Shown here: positions 1 to 5,576 of the stretch, piece after piece
Numbering within the stretch: position 1 is the stretch's first letter
Layout of the letters: each line of letters starts with the position of its first letter
Assembly: GCA_029987045.1 (NCBI GenBank)
Contig: DALTWN010000039.1
Location: forward strand, 1 to 8,143
Source of the DNA: Methanocorpusculum sp.
GTDB lineage: Archaea > Halobacteriota > Methanomicrobia > Methanomicrobiales > Methanocorpusculaceae
DNA length: 8,143 nucleotides
Direction: 5' to 3'
Translations under genes and position numbers: made by a program
The notes under the pieces: generated by a model
Database searches by the model: none
What the model was told of the DNA's origin: nothing
What the model saw: only the letters and a program-made list of their open reading frames with translations

Positions 1-30
1 AAGGTTCATGTGGGGCTTTGCTGCTGCCAT
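1..30 (-). CDS. tuf: Translation elongation factor EF-1 alpha, first ten codons only (partial at window edge)
   Basis: Reading the minus strand from position 30 gives MAAAKPHMNL and then the window ends. Archaeal EF-1 alpha proteins characteristically begin with a short leader, then KPHMNL, which runs into the first GTP-binding loop (AVIGHxDHGKST). The loop itself lies outside the window. EF-1 alpha is the GTPase that delivers aminoacyl-tRNA to the ribosomal A site. The start is supported by a GGAG Shine-Dalgarno element at 40-43, nine bases upstream of the ATG. The identification rests on ten residues plus the ribosome binding site. I am fairly confident because KPHMNL is distinctive, but the body of the gene cannot be seen. 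Confidence 0.8.
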   Translation of the reverse strand, partial: MAAAKPHMNL

Positions 31-39
31 GATAATTTT

Positions 40-43
40 CTCC
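40..43 (-). promoter_or_regulatory. Ribosome binding site of EF-1 alpha
   Basis: The minus strand reads GTGGAG, nine bases, then ATG. GGAG matches the anti-Shine-Dalgarno end of archaeal 16S rRNA at a suitable distance. It helps fix the start of the edge gene at position 30. Confidence 0.6.
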
Positions 44-120
44 ACTTTGACTCATCGAAATGATTCCGGCACACCGGCCGAACATCAGTTTCAACACGAG
101 TGTAAACAGATTCGCAGTCC

Positions 121-130
121 ACGCATATAA
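121..130 (-). promoter_or_regulatory. Candidate TATA box for EF-1 alpha
   Basis: The minus strand reads TTATATGCGT here, with further A+T just upstream (TAGTATTATATG). It is the best archaeal TATA-like element between the ATPase stop and the EF-1 alpha start. A start site about 25 bases downstream would fall near position 100 and give an untranslated leader of roughly 70 nt. This is inferred from base composition only. Confidence 0.4.
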
Positions 131-147
131 TACTATCTCACAACCCC

Positions 148-168
148 CCGGAAATCCGGTGATTCCGG
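148..168. repeat. Small inverted repeat between the ATPase gene and the EF-1 alpha promoter
   Basis: CCGGAA (148-153) is complementary to TTCCGG (163-168) across a nine-base loop that itself contains CCGG. It sits just 3' of the ATPase stop and upstream of the EF-1 alpha TATA-like box. It could be a weak terminator hairpin or an operator, or it may have no role. No T tract follows it on the minus strand, which argues against an intrinsic terminator. Confidence 0.3.
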
Positions 169-180
169 AGAAGATACGGA

Positions 181-1389
181 TCAGGGCCCTCGTGAACCGG
201 TCTGACGAAGCCAGCCGCCGAGATCACATATCTGGACCCCTTCGTGGTCATACGGTTCGTGCCACGTCCGTGTCAGAATGATTTTGGGGTAATTGTCCTT
301 GATCTGGAGGAGAGGCGTAATTTCCCGCTTGAATGTCTCCGGGTGAGAAATATCGTCACATACCTGAATGTAGAGCTTTTCATCCCGACGAAGCGCAATG
401 AAATCAATCTCGGCTGAACGAAGAACGCCGACATATACCTCATACCCGCGACGAAGAAGTTCTATCGCGACGATATTTTCCATGACCCTGCCATAATCCT
501 GATTTTTCCGACCATGGACTGCATAGCGGAATACATGGTCGCAAAGATAGTACTTTTCCTGCGTAGACAGATATTTTTTCCCTGCGACATCGTATCGTGG
601 AATCTTGTAGAACAAGAATGAACGTTCCAGATAGGTGATGTATTTTCCGATTGTCTGATGCGTTTCCATCGTATTCCCTACAGAGATCTGTTTCGCAATC
701 GAGGTCAGTGACGTCTGATTTCCCACATTGTCCAGGAGGAAATCGGTCACTTTCTGAAGAAGCGCGACATTGCGGATGTGATATTTGGCCTGGATATCCC
801 GAACGATCAGCGTTGAGAAGACCGAGGAAACATACTGATACCGAAGCTGCTGGGATGGCAAAAGATAGGCCCCTGGCATCCCCCCTTCCTGAAGATAGTT
901 CCCAAACGCATCGAACGGAGCATATTCCGGATAATATGCACAATATTCAGCAAACGAGAAGGGGAAGACCGGGATTTCGAATGTTCGTCCGGTAAACAAT
1001 GTTGCAAGATCGCTGGCTGACAAAAATGCATTCGACCCCGTGATATAGAGAGAATATTTTCCGGATTCGTGAAGCCAGCTGATTGCTTTCTCAAACCCGG
1101 AACACATCTGGACTTCATCGATGCAGACGACATTCTTTCTTCCTTCCTGATACTGCGACTCGACAAAATCGTACAATCTGTGATATTCCAGATACGGTTC
1201 GGCTTCGTGCCGATCCAGATTCAGGCGGATGATGTTCACGTCCTGACGCACGGACTGCACCCGTTCCGTGAACTGAAGAAGCAACGCTGATTTTCCGCAT
1301 CGGCGAATACCTGTTATGACCTTGATGTCCGGTACATCCAGTAATGCAACCATGATATCAAGATACTGCATTCGCTCAATGAGTTTCAT
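181..1389 (-). CDS. AAA_14 / DUF4143 family ATPase
   Basis: The product is a 402-residue protein of the widespread archaeal and bacterial P-loop ATPase family with a C-terminal DUF4143 region. The Walker A motif is GIRRCGKS at residues 27-34 and the Walker B motif is VVCIDEVQ at 87-94 (D91, E92). A sensor-like YITGSNA follows at 115-121. Residues about 205-290 look like the family's winged-helix region. The C-terminal part (about 300-390) has the restriction-endonuclease-like pattern with E304/E310, D329 and IQV at 341-343, then the family-typical ITPLLQIKDNYPKIILT stretch. The length is normal and the gene is intact. The biological role of the family is not settled; ATP-dependent DNA or regulatory functions are suggested. 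No Shine-Dalgarno element precedes the ATG; the start was chosen because the N-terminus lines up with family members, and M7 is an alternative. The gene is more AT-rich than the neighbouring operon, and three inverted repeats stand upstream of it. Confidence 0.93.
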   Translation of the reverse strand: MKLIERMQYLDIMVALLDVPDIKVITGIRRCGKSALLLQFTERVQSVRQDVNIIRLNLDRHEAEPYLEYHRLYDFVESQYQEGRKNVVCIDEVQMCSGFEKAISWLHESGKYSLYITGSNAFLSASDLATLFTGRTFEIPVFPFSFAEYCAYYPEYAPFDAFGNYLQEGGMPGAYLLPSQQLRYQYVSSVFSTLIVRDIQAKYHIRNVALLQKVTDFLLDNVGNQTSLTSIAKQISVGNTMETHQTIGKYITYLERSFLFYKIPRYDVAGKKYLSTQEKYYLCDHVFRYAVHGRKNQDYGRVMENIVAIELLRRGYEVYVGVLRSAEIDFIALRRDEKLYIQVCDDISHPETFKREITPLLQIKDNYPKIILTRTWHEPYDHEGVQICDLGGWLRQTGSRGP

Positions 1390-1420
1390 GTATACTTATA
1401 GAACGCCCCACACATTAAAT

Positions 1421-1429
1421 CTATTTACC
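1421..1429 (-). promoter_or_regulatory. Candidate TATA element of the ATPase gene inside the first repeat
   Basis: On the minus strand the repeat half-site reads GGTAAATAG, followed by ATTTAATG. TAAATAG resembles an archaeal TATA box. A start site about 26 bases downstream would fall near 1400, leaving a leader of about 10 nt before the ATG at 1389, which fits the missing Shine-Dalgarno element. If so, a factor bound to the repeat would compete with TBP. This is inferred from spacing only. Confidence 0.3.
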
Positions 1430-1461
1430 GAAATTGCATTTTTTGCAGTTTTGGTAAATAG
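1421..1461. repeat. 41-nt inverted repeat, copy 1 of 3
   Basis: The 5' arm CTATTTACCGAAATTGCA and the 3' arm TGCAGTTTTGGTAAATAG flank a five-T loop. Sixteen of the 18 arm positions are complementary. The other two become G-U pairs if the plus strand is RNA. This is the copy nearest the ATPase start, 31 bases upstream of it. Confidence 0.9.
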
Positions 1462-1471
1462 AACACACATT

Positions 1472-1512
1472 CTATTTACCGAAATCACATTTTTTTAAAT
1501 TTTGGTAAATAG
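1472..1512. repeat. 41-nt inverted repeat, copy 2 of 3
   Basis: The outer arms CTATTTACC and GGTAAATAG are the same as in copy 1, as are the flanking GAAAT and ATTTT. The inner arm bases have diverged (CACA against TTAA), so the stem is shorter. It begins 51 bases after the start of copy 1, with ten bases between the copies. Confidence 0.88.
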
Positions 1513-1521
1513 AATACAAAT

Positions 1522-1562
1522 CTATTTACCGAAATGGCATTTTTTGCAAGTTCGGTAACTAG
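1522..1562. repeat. 41-nt inverted repeat, copy 3 of 3
   Basis: The 5' arm CTATTTACCGAAATGGCA and the 3' arm TGCAAGTTCGGTAACTAG enclose a five-T loop, with 15 of 18 positions complementary. It begins 50 bases after the start of copy 2. Its 3' half-site has drifted (GGTAACTAG instead of GGTAAATAG). It ends 12 bases before the T10 terminator tract of the convergent-side operon. Confidence 0.85.
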
Positions 1563-1574
1563 AGAAGGTGCGTC

Positions 1575-1584
1575 AAAAAAAAAA
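1575..1584 (-). terminator. T10 tract terminating the cobT-to-yhbY run
   Basis: The minus strand carries ten consecutive T residues 10 bases after the yhbY stop. Archaeal RNA polymerase can terminate at such T-rich tracts without a hairpin. Its place after the last gene of the seven-gene run and before the ATPase promoter region fits a terminator. Confidence 0.65.
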
Positions 1585-1594
1585 CAGGGGATTA

Positions 1595-1930
1595 TTATTT
1601 TCGCAGGATGGACCGGCGGTGCGCTTCGAGTCTGCGGGATACCGCGCTCCGCTTGACGGACGATTCCGGATTCTGCTGAACCGGCCGGTTCTTCGCGGCA
1701 AGGACGGCGATTTTTCCGCGGACACCCACGACTTCGGCGGAGACAAGTTTCGCGAGAACCTCCGCCTCGCCTTCCTCCATCATCACGGAAGAAAGCCATT
1801 TCACCTTCACCACGCCGCGGGACTTCAGCTGATTCTTAAGCTCCGCTGCGATTTCGTCACTGAACCCGTTTTTCCCGATCCAGACCGTGGGTTTGAGCGT
1901 CTGGATATATCGTTCATCTTCCTTTTTCAT
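1595..1930 (-). CDS. YhbY-family (CRM domain) RNA-binding protein
   Basis: The product has 111 residues and matches the CRS1/YhbY (CRM) RNA-binding fold. Residues 10-80 hold the domain, with the GxxG loop GKNG at 19-22 preceded by KPTVWI and followed by the helix FSDEIAAELKNQLKSRG and a strand VVKVKWL. After the domain, residues 81-111 form a basic arginine-rich tail. Bacterial YhbY associates with pre-50S ribosomal particles; the archaeal protein's exact role is less certain. The frame stays open further upstream, but the ATG at 1930 is preferred because the domain begins there and it overlaps the rnp4 stop as ATGA, indicating translational coupling. Pairing with an RNase P subunit supports a role in RNA processing or ribosome assembly. 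Confidence 0.9.
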   Translation of the reverse strand: MKKEDERYIQTLKPTVWIGKNGFSDEIAAELKNQLKSRGVVKVKWLSSVMMEEGEAEVLAKLVSAEVVGVRGKIAVLAAKNRPVQQNPESSVKRSAVSRRLEAHRRSILRK

Positions 1931-2247
1931 TCTTTTATCTTCTTGGAGAGCGGAATGCGCACGACACTGCCGCAGACGGTACAGGTGATGCTGACCCGTC
2001 CGCGGGCGATACGCACTCTGCTGGTTGTTCCGGGCACCAGATACGTGCCGCAGTGATGGCAAAACGACCGCTTTTCCCGGCGGGTCAGACGGACACGCTG
2101 TTTGGTCGCGATATCGCGGGCATGACCCACATAGCGTGCGGCGCGGGCGGAATCGGTATCCTTGCACGCCTCGGCCTGCCGCATCAGGATCTCGATCCGT
2201 TCACGGGCGATATCCTTGGGAGCGATGCCTTTGCCGTATTTTGCCAT
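1927..2247 (-). CDS. rnp4: Ribonuclease P protein component 4 (Rpr2/Rpp21 family)
   Basis: The product has 106 residues, the usual size for archaeal Rnp4, a protein subunit of RNase P that helps the catalytic RNA cleave the 5' leader from precursor tRNA. The N-terminal half is helical and basic (ARERIEILMRQAE at 14-26, RYVGHARDIATKQRVRL at 38-54), the part that in the family contacts the partner subunit Rpp29. The C-terminal half is a zinc ribbon with C63, C66, C89 and C92. The stop overlaps the yhbY start by four bases (ATGA). Only a weak GAG lies ahead of the ATG, so it may be translated from a short leader made at an internal promoter, or by read-through from purN 31 bases upstream. Confidence 0.95.
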   Translation of the reverse strand: MAKYGKGIAPKDIARERIEILMRQAEACKDTDSARAARYVGHARDIATKQRVRLTRREKRSFCHHCGTYLVPGTTSRVRIARGRVSITCTVCGSVVRIPLSKKIKE

Positions 2248-2274
2248 GATACTCTAGTTAATAGTATGGTTCTG

Positions 2275-2284
2275 CTATTTAATT
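2275..2284 (-). promoter_or_regulatory. Possible internal TATA box ahead of rnp4
   Basis: The minus strand reads AATTAAATAG across the purN stop codon. A start about 26 bases downstream would fall near 2254, a few bases before the rnp4 ATG. This could let rnp4-yhbY be expressed independently of the upstream metabolic genes. The evidence is only the A+T-rich match and its spacing. Confidence 0.28.
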
Positions 2285-2890
2285 CTGCGGCAGAATCCGG
2301 ACATGCCTGCCTTCGATCCGGAGACGGTCGTCGCAGAACAGACCGACCGCTTCGGAAAACGCGACATGTTCCTGTTCGAGGATACGGTCGGCAAGCGTAT
2401 CTTCATCATCGTCATCAAGAACCGGCACCGTCTTCTGCAGGATGACCGGACCGGAATCCAGACCGCTGTCCATGAAATGCACGGTGCATCCGGCGACCTT
2501 CGCACCGTACTCGAGCGCCTGACGCTGGGCGTGCAGACCGGGAAATGCCGGCAGCAGCGCCGGATGGATGTTCATCATCCTGCCGGCGAACGTGTCGGTG
2601 ATCTTCGCACCGACGATACGCATGTATCCGGCACACAGGAACAGATCGGCACCGGTCTTCTTCATCGATTCCAGCAGATCGTTCTCGTATGCCTCTTTCG
2701 ACGGATAATCCTTGAAATGATGGACGATGACCGGAACGCCCGCCTGCTTCGCACGCTCGACGGCATACGCATCCTTGTTGTCCGTAATGAGCGCGACACA
2801 GCGGCAGTCGATCCTGCGGGCGGCGATACTGTCGAGGATCGCCTGGAAATTGGACCCGCGGCCGGATGCAAGAACAGCGATGGTCTTCAT
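2279..2890 (-). CDS. purN: Phosphoribosylglycinamide formyltransferase (GAR transformylase)
   Basis: The 203-residue enzyme transfers a formyl group to glycinamide ribonucleotide in the third step of de novo purine synthesis. The N-terminal phosphate-binding loop ASGRGSNFQAI spans residues 8-18. The catalytic set of the family is complete: N107 and H109 in MNIHPALLPAFPG, and D145 in DSGLDSGPVI. The length is normal. The folate-dependent PurN family would use a formyl-folate donor; in methanogens the true one-carbon donor is uncertain, because tetrahydromethanopterin usually replaces folate. The gene starts 10 bases after rpiA and is followed by rnp4 after 31 bases. GGCGTGA overlapping the rpiA stop may act as a distant ribosome binding site. 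All evidence favours a functional enzyme. Confidence 0.95.
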   Translation of the reverse strand: MKTIAVLASGRGSNFQAILDSIAARRIDCRCVALITDNKDAYAVERAKQAGVPVIVHHFKDYPSKEAYENDLLESMKKTGADLFLCAGYMRIVGAKITDTFAGRMMNIHPALLPAFPGLHAQRQALEYGAKVAGCTVHFMDSGLDSGPVILQKTVPVLDDDDEDTLADRILEQEHVAFSEAVGLFCDDRLRIEGRHVRILPQN

Positions 2891-2900
2891 TGTTCTGCGC

Positions 2901-3566
2901 TCACGCCTTGCCGATGATGACCGTCGTCTTTTCCGTCAGCGTGGAAAAGATTCCGCATTCGAGAATACCCGGAATCGCATTGATGGCTTTCTCCATGGCT
3001 TCCGGATCCTTGATATCGCCGAACGCACAGTCGAAGATATAGTTGCCGTTGTCGGAGATGACCGGACCGTCTTTCTTCACGCCGTTCCTCATGACCGGTT
3101 CTCCTCCCAGTTCACGCAGTCTGCGACAGACACTGCCGTAGGCGAACGGCAGGACTTCCAGCGGAACCGCAGCCGACAGACCGGACACGGATTTGGATTC
3201 GTCGATGACCACGATGAATTTCTCCGCCGCATCGGCGACGATCTTTTCGCGGAGAAGCGCCGCACCTCTTCCTTTCACCAGATATTTTTCCGGCGATACC
3301 TGGTCTGCACCGTCGATGGCGAGATCGAGTTTCGGATGAAGGGACAGCGTGGTCAGCGGAATGCCGTACTCTTCCGCCCGCTGTGCGGTCTGATGCGAAG
3401 TCGGAACCCCGCGGATATTCAGCCCTTCCTTCTTTATGCGTTCACCAAGACGTTCCATGGCGAAGAAGACGGTGGATCCGGTACCGAGCCCGATGGTCAT
3501 GCCGTCCTGTACCATATCTGCCGCGCGAAACCCTGCGTCGCGCTTTGCTGCTGCTGCGTCACTCAT
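2901..3566 (-). CDS. rpiA: Ribose-5-phosphate isomerase A
   Basis: The 221-residue enzyme interconverts ribose 5-phosphate and ribulose 5-phosphate. The phosphate-binding GLGTGST lies at residues 26-32. The active-site block is LDLAIDGADQV (80-90) and KGRGAALLREK (98-108), so the residues matching E. coli D81, D84, K94 and E103 are D85, D88, K98 and E107. A further conserved DESK is at 122-125. In methanogens, which mostly lack an oxidative pentose phosphate pathway, this step supplies ribose phosphate, often from the ribulose monophosphate route. That fits its position directly ahead of purN, which acts on a ribosyl-amine product. The start lacks a clear Shine-Dalgarno element and follows a 52-base gap, the largest inside the seven-gene run. 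An internal promoter is possible there but I see no convincing TATA box. Confidence 0.95.
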   Translation of the reverse strand: MSDAAAAKRDAGFRAADMVQDGMTIGLGTGSTVFFAMERLGERIKKEGLNIRGVPTSHQTAQRAEEYGIPLTTLSLHPKLDLAIDGADQVSPEKYLVKGRGAALLREKIVADAAEKFIVVIDESKSVSGLSAAVPLEVLPFAYGSVCRRLRELGGEPVMRNGVKKDGPVISDNGNYIFDCAFGDIKDPEAMEKAINAIPGILECGIFSTLTEKTTVIIGKA

Positions 3567-3618
3567 GCAAGATAGATTGGCGCTGAACCTAGTAAGGCCT
3601 TTGGGTCGGTTTCCGTAT

Positions 3619-5046
3619 TTAGTGGACGAACGGACTGATGATCCAGTTCCAGAGATTCGACAGACCCGTAAGAAGGATATCCTTCATCATATCGACACTG
3701 ACACCGAGCACCGGAGTCAGGAACACGAAGAAACAGACCGTACCGAGGATACTGCCGACATTGGCGAGCGCCGCGACGAGCAGGATGCGGAACAGCGGAA
3801 CCGATGCCATCTGTTTCAGGCTTTCTGCCTTGGTGATCGCCTTGATATCTCCTGCCGTCGGCGGCCGCATCCGTGCCTCGACGAGTGCCGCGAACCAGCC
3901 GCAGGCAAGGAACGGACTGAGCGAGGTAAGCCACGCAAGACCTGCCGCCGTCAGTGCCGACAGGATATGGCCGCGTGCCGCAATGACGCCGATACCCGCA
4001 AGGACCGCGTTGATGGATACCCAGAATATGAGCGCCACCAGCAGGAGTTCGGTCGCACCGGAGAATCCGATCGCAAGGACCAGGATGAGCAGAACCAGGA
4101 TGACCAGGCCGCTGATGACTTTTCCCCAGGGGAACTTCTTCGGAATGGTCCTGAGATCCTCGATCGCCGGCAGGGTTTCCGGATGTTCACGGAACCGCGT
4201 GATGCCCGGGACATGTCCTGCGCCGCAGACGACGACCGCATGCTCGAACGGAGCCTGTTCGATGGCGATGATACCGTGCGCAAGATACGCGTCGCGTTCG
4301 GTGATCAGCGCATTCGATCCGGTCGGCGAGAATTCACGGAACTCGTCGAGCGCTACTTCGAGCACGTTCTCCTGCGTGAGCGAATCGACGGTCTCTGCAT
4401 CGATCGCATCGGTCTCGTCCTCCTTCGACGCGATGGACCGGACAAGAGCCCAGACCAGTTTCGCCTTCTCGAGGAACTTCATGCTCTTCCAGAACCGGGA
4501 AAGCGTGATGTTGATGTCACGGTCGATGAGCGCGAGACGGATATGCCGTTCTTCGGCAAGACGGATCGCCTCCTTCATCTCCGCTCCGGGTTCGACGCCG
4601 ACATTGAATCCGATCTTGCGCTGCACATACGCAAGCAGCCACTGGACGAGCGTTATCGTGAAATTGCCGCTCAGCAGCTTCTTGACCTCTGGCGCTTTCG
4701 TTCCCGGCTGCGGAACGGATACGCCGGCTGCTTCCGGAACGTTCAGGGGACGAACGGATTCCTGCCGCACATCGGATACGGTCGCGCTCTGGACATACGT
4801 GTTCCCTTCGTCCGCCTCCACGGTGAGCGTACAGGACCCTTCCGGCTGCACGATCTGTTCTGCGGCCTCTTCCGCGGCTTTCCGTGCCGCTTCCTCTTCG
4901 CGCATCTGCTGGCGGATCGCCGCATATCTTCCCGGATCCAGTTCTATCGCGATGATCTCCGGATTATAGGCATCGACCGCTTCCCGGACTTCCCGGATGC
5001 TCTTCTCGGAAACATGTGCGGTTCCGACGATGTGTATCTGTGTCAT
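3619..5046 (-). CDS. TraB-family integral membrane protein with an internal insertion
   Basis: The 475-residue protein belongs to the TraB/PrgY family. The conserved GTAHVS is at residues 8-13 and the second motif GAGHVPGI is at 275-282. The core between them includes EPGAEMKEAI (152-161) and LIDRDI (173-178). The C-terminus holds about five hydrophobic segments, near 309-329, 331-352, 361-390, 417-447 and 455-472. Family members have been proposed to be peptidase-like or to bind signalling peptides, but the function in archaea is unknown. Archaeal members are usually near 400 residues. The extra length here is a block at about 45-120: a charged coiled-coil-like stretch (RQQMREEEAARKAAEEAAEQ) and then a low-complexity linker rich in Val, Pro and Ser. 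The start overlaps the stop of the upstream gene by one base (TAATG), so translation is probably coupled. Confidence 0.9.
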   Translation of the reverse strand: MTQIHIVGTAHVSEKSIREVREAVDAYNPEIIAIELDPGRYAAIRQQMREEEAARKAAEEAAEQIVQPEGSCTLTVEADEGNTYVQSATVSDVRQESVRPLNVPEAAGVSVPQPGTKAPEVKKLLSGNFTITLVQWLLAYVQRKIGFNVGVEPGAEMKEAIRLAEERHIRLALIDRDINITLSRFWKSMKFLEKAKLVWALVRSIASKEDETDAIDAETVDSLTQENVLEVALDEFREFSPTGSNALITERDAYLAHGIIAIEQAPFEHAVVVCGAGHVPGITRFREHPETLPAIEDLRTIPKKFPWGKVISGLVILVLLILVLAIGFSGATELLLVALIFWVSINAVLAGIGVIAARGHILSALTAAGLAWLTSLSPFLACGWFAALVEARMRPPTAGDIKAITKAESLKQMASVPLFRILLVAALANVGSILGTVCFFVFLTPVLGVSVDMMKDILLTGLSNLWNWIISPFVH

Positions 5047-5576
5047 TATTCTATCGTGCGGGGGTGCACTCCCCGGCTGTCTATTACTACTGTTGCTCCC
5101 GCAACCATACTATGCTTTTGGTATTCCCGCCGGGCAGCGGCGATCTCTGCATCGTCGTGCTGTTCGCGGGCGATGAGATCTTCCGCGATCTGGAACGGAT
5201 TTTCCGTTTCCGTTTTGCCGAGCGCCGGACATTCCGAAATCAGCAGTTCTCCGCGGTCCAGCATGAACGGATACGTGCGGCAGATATCCGGCCGGTCCGC
5301 ATACACCGTGCACCGACCGTCGCGGAGAAACCGGCAGTTCCCGTCCGCACCGCGTCTGAGGATCCAGGAAAACGTGAACCGTTCCCCCTGTTCCTCGAAC
5401 CATTCCGGATAGGGTTCCGCGATCTCGTCGAACGATTCGCCGGTCGCATGCATGATCCGTTCGATTTCCTGCGGCGCGACGATGACTTCGTTGTCCGGTC
5501 CGCTGCAGCATGCACCGCAGCATGCACAGACGAACCGCGCGTCCTTCACTTTCTCCGCAAGGGTTTCCGGATTCAT
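5046..5576 (-). CDS. YkgJ-family cysteine cluster protein (CxxCGxCC)
   Basis: The 176-residue protein fits the family described as putative zinc- or iron-chelating (PF03692). The N-terminal signature is FVCACCGACC at residues 15-24 (C17, C20, C23, C24, with an extra C19). Further cysteines C81, C89, C99 and C116 follow in the typical CRFLRDGRCTVYADRPDICRTYPF arrangement, giving eight well-placed cysteines that probably bind a metal or Fe-S cluster. The precise reaction is unknown. The frame is open for about 190 codons further upstream, inside cobT, but that extension is arginine-rich and shows no homology. The ATG at 5576 overlaps the cobT stop as ATGA and sits 16 codons before the signature. 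The stop overlaps the TraB start by one base. Tight coupling on both sides suggests the three proteins are made together. Confidence 0.88.
   Translation of the reverse strand: MNPETLAEKVKDARFVCACCGACCSGPDNEVIVAPQEIERIMHATGESFDEIAEPYPEWFEEQGERFTFSWILRRGADGNCRFLRDGRCTVYADRPDICRTYPFMLDRGELLISECPALGKTETENPFQIAEDLIAREQHDDAEIAAARREYQKHSMVAGATVVIDSRGVHPRTIE

Noticed and set aside
60..281. A 73-codon plus-strand open frame near the left edge
   Set aside because: It runs across the EF-1 alpha leader and into the 3' end of the ATPase gene on the other strand, with no domain and no convincing ribosome binding site.
1421..1562. CRISPR array
   Set aside because: There are only three repeat units, each an internal palindrome, with spacers of 9-10 bases, far too short for CRISPR spacers. 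No cas genes are seen.
1931..2167. Upstream extension of the YhbY frame inside rnp4
   Set aside because: It is the shadow of the zinc-ribbon gene. The ATG at 1930, coupled to the rnp4 stop, begins exactly at the CRM domain.
3638..4969. A 443-codon plus-strand open frame opposite TraB
   Set aside because: The composition is Ser, Arg and Ala rich with no family motif, while the opposite strand encodes a clear TraB protein with its signature motifs.
3436..5412. A 658-codon open frame on the plus strand
   Set aside because: It lies opposite rpiA, TraB and the YkgJ-like gene. Its translation is rich in Arg and Asp without a recognisable domain, and it reflects the codon bias of the real minus-strand genes.
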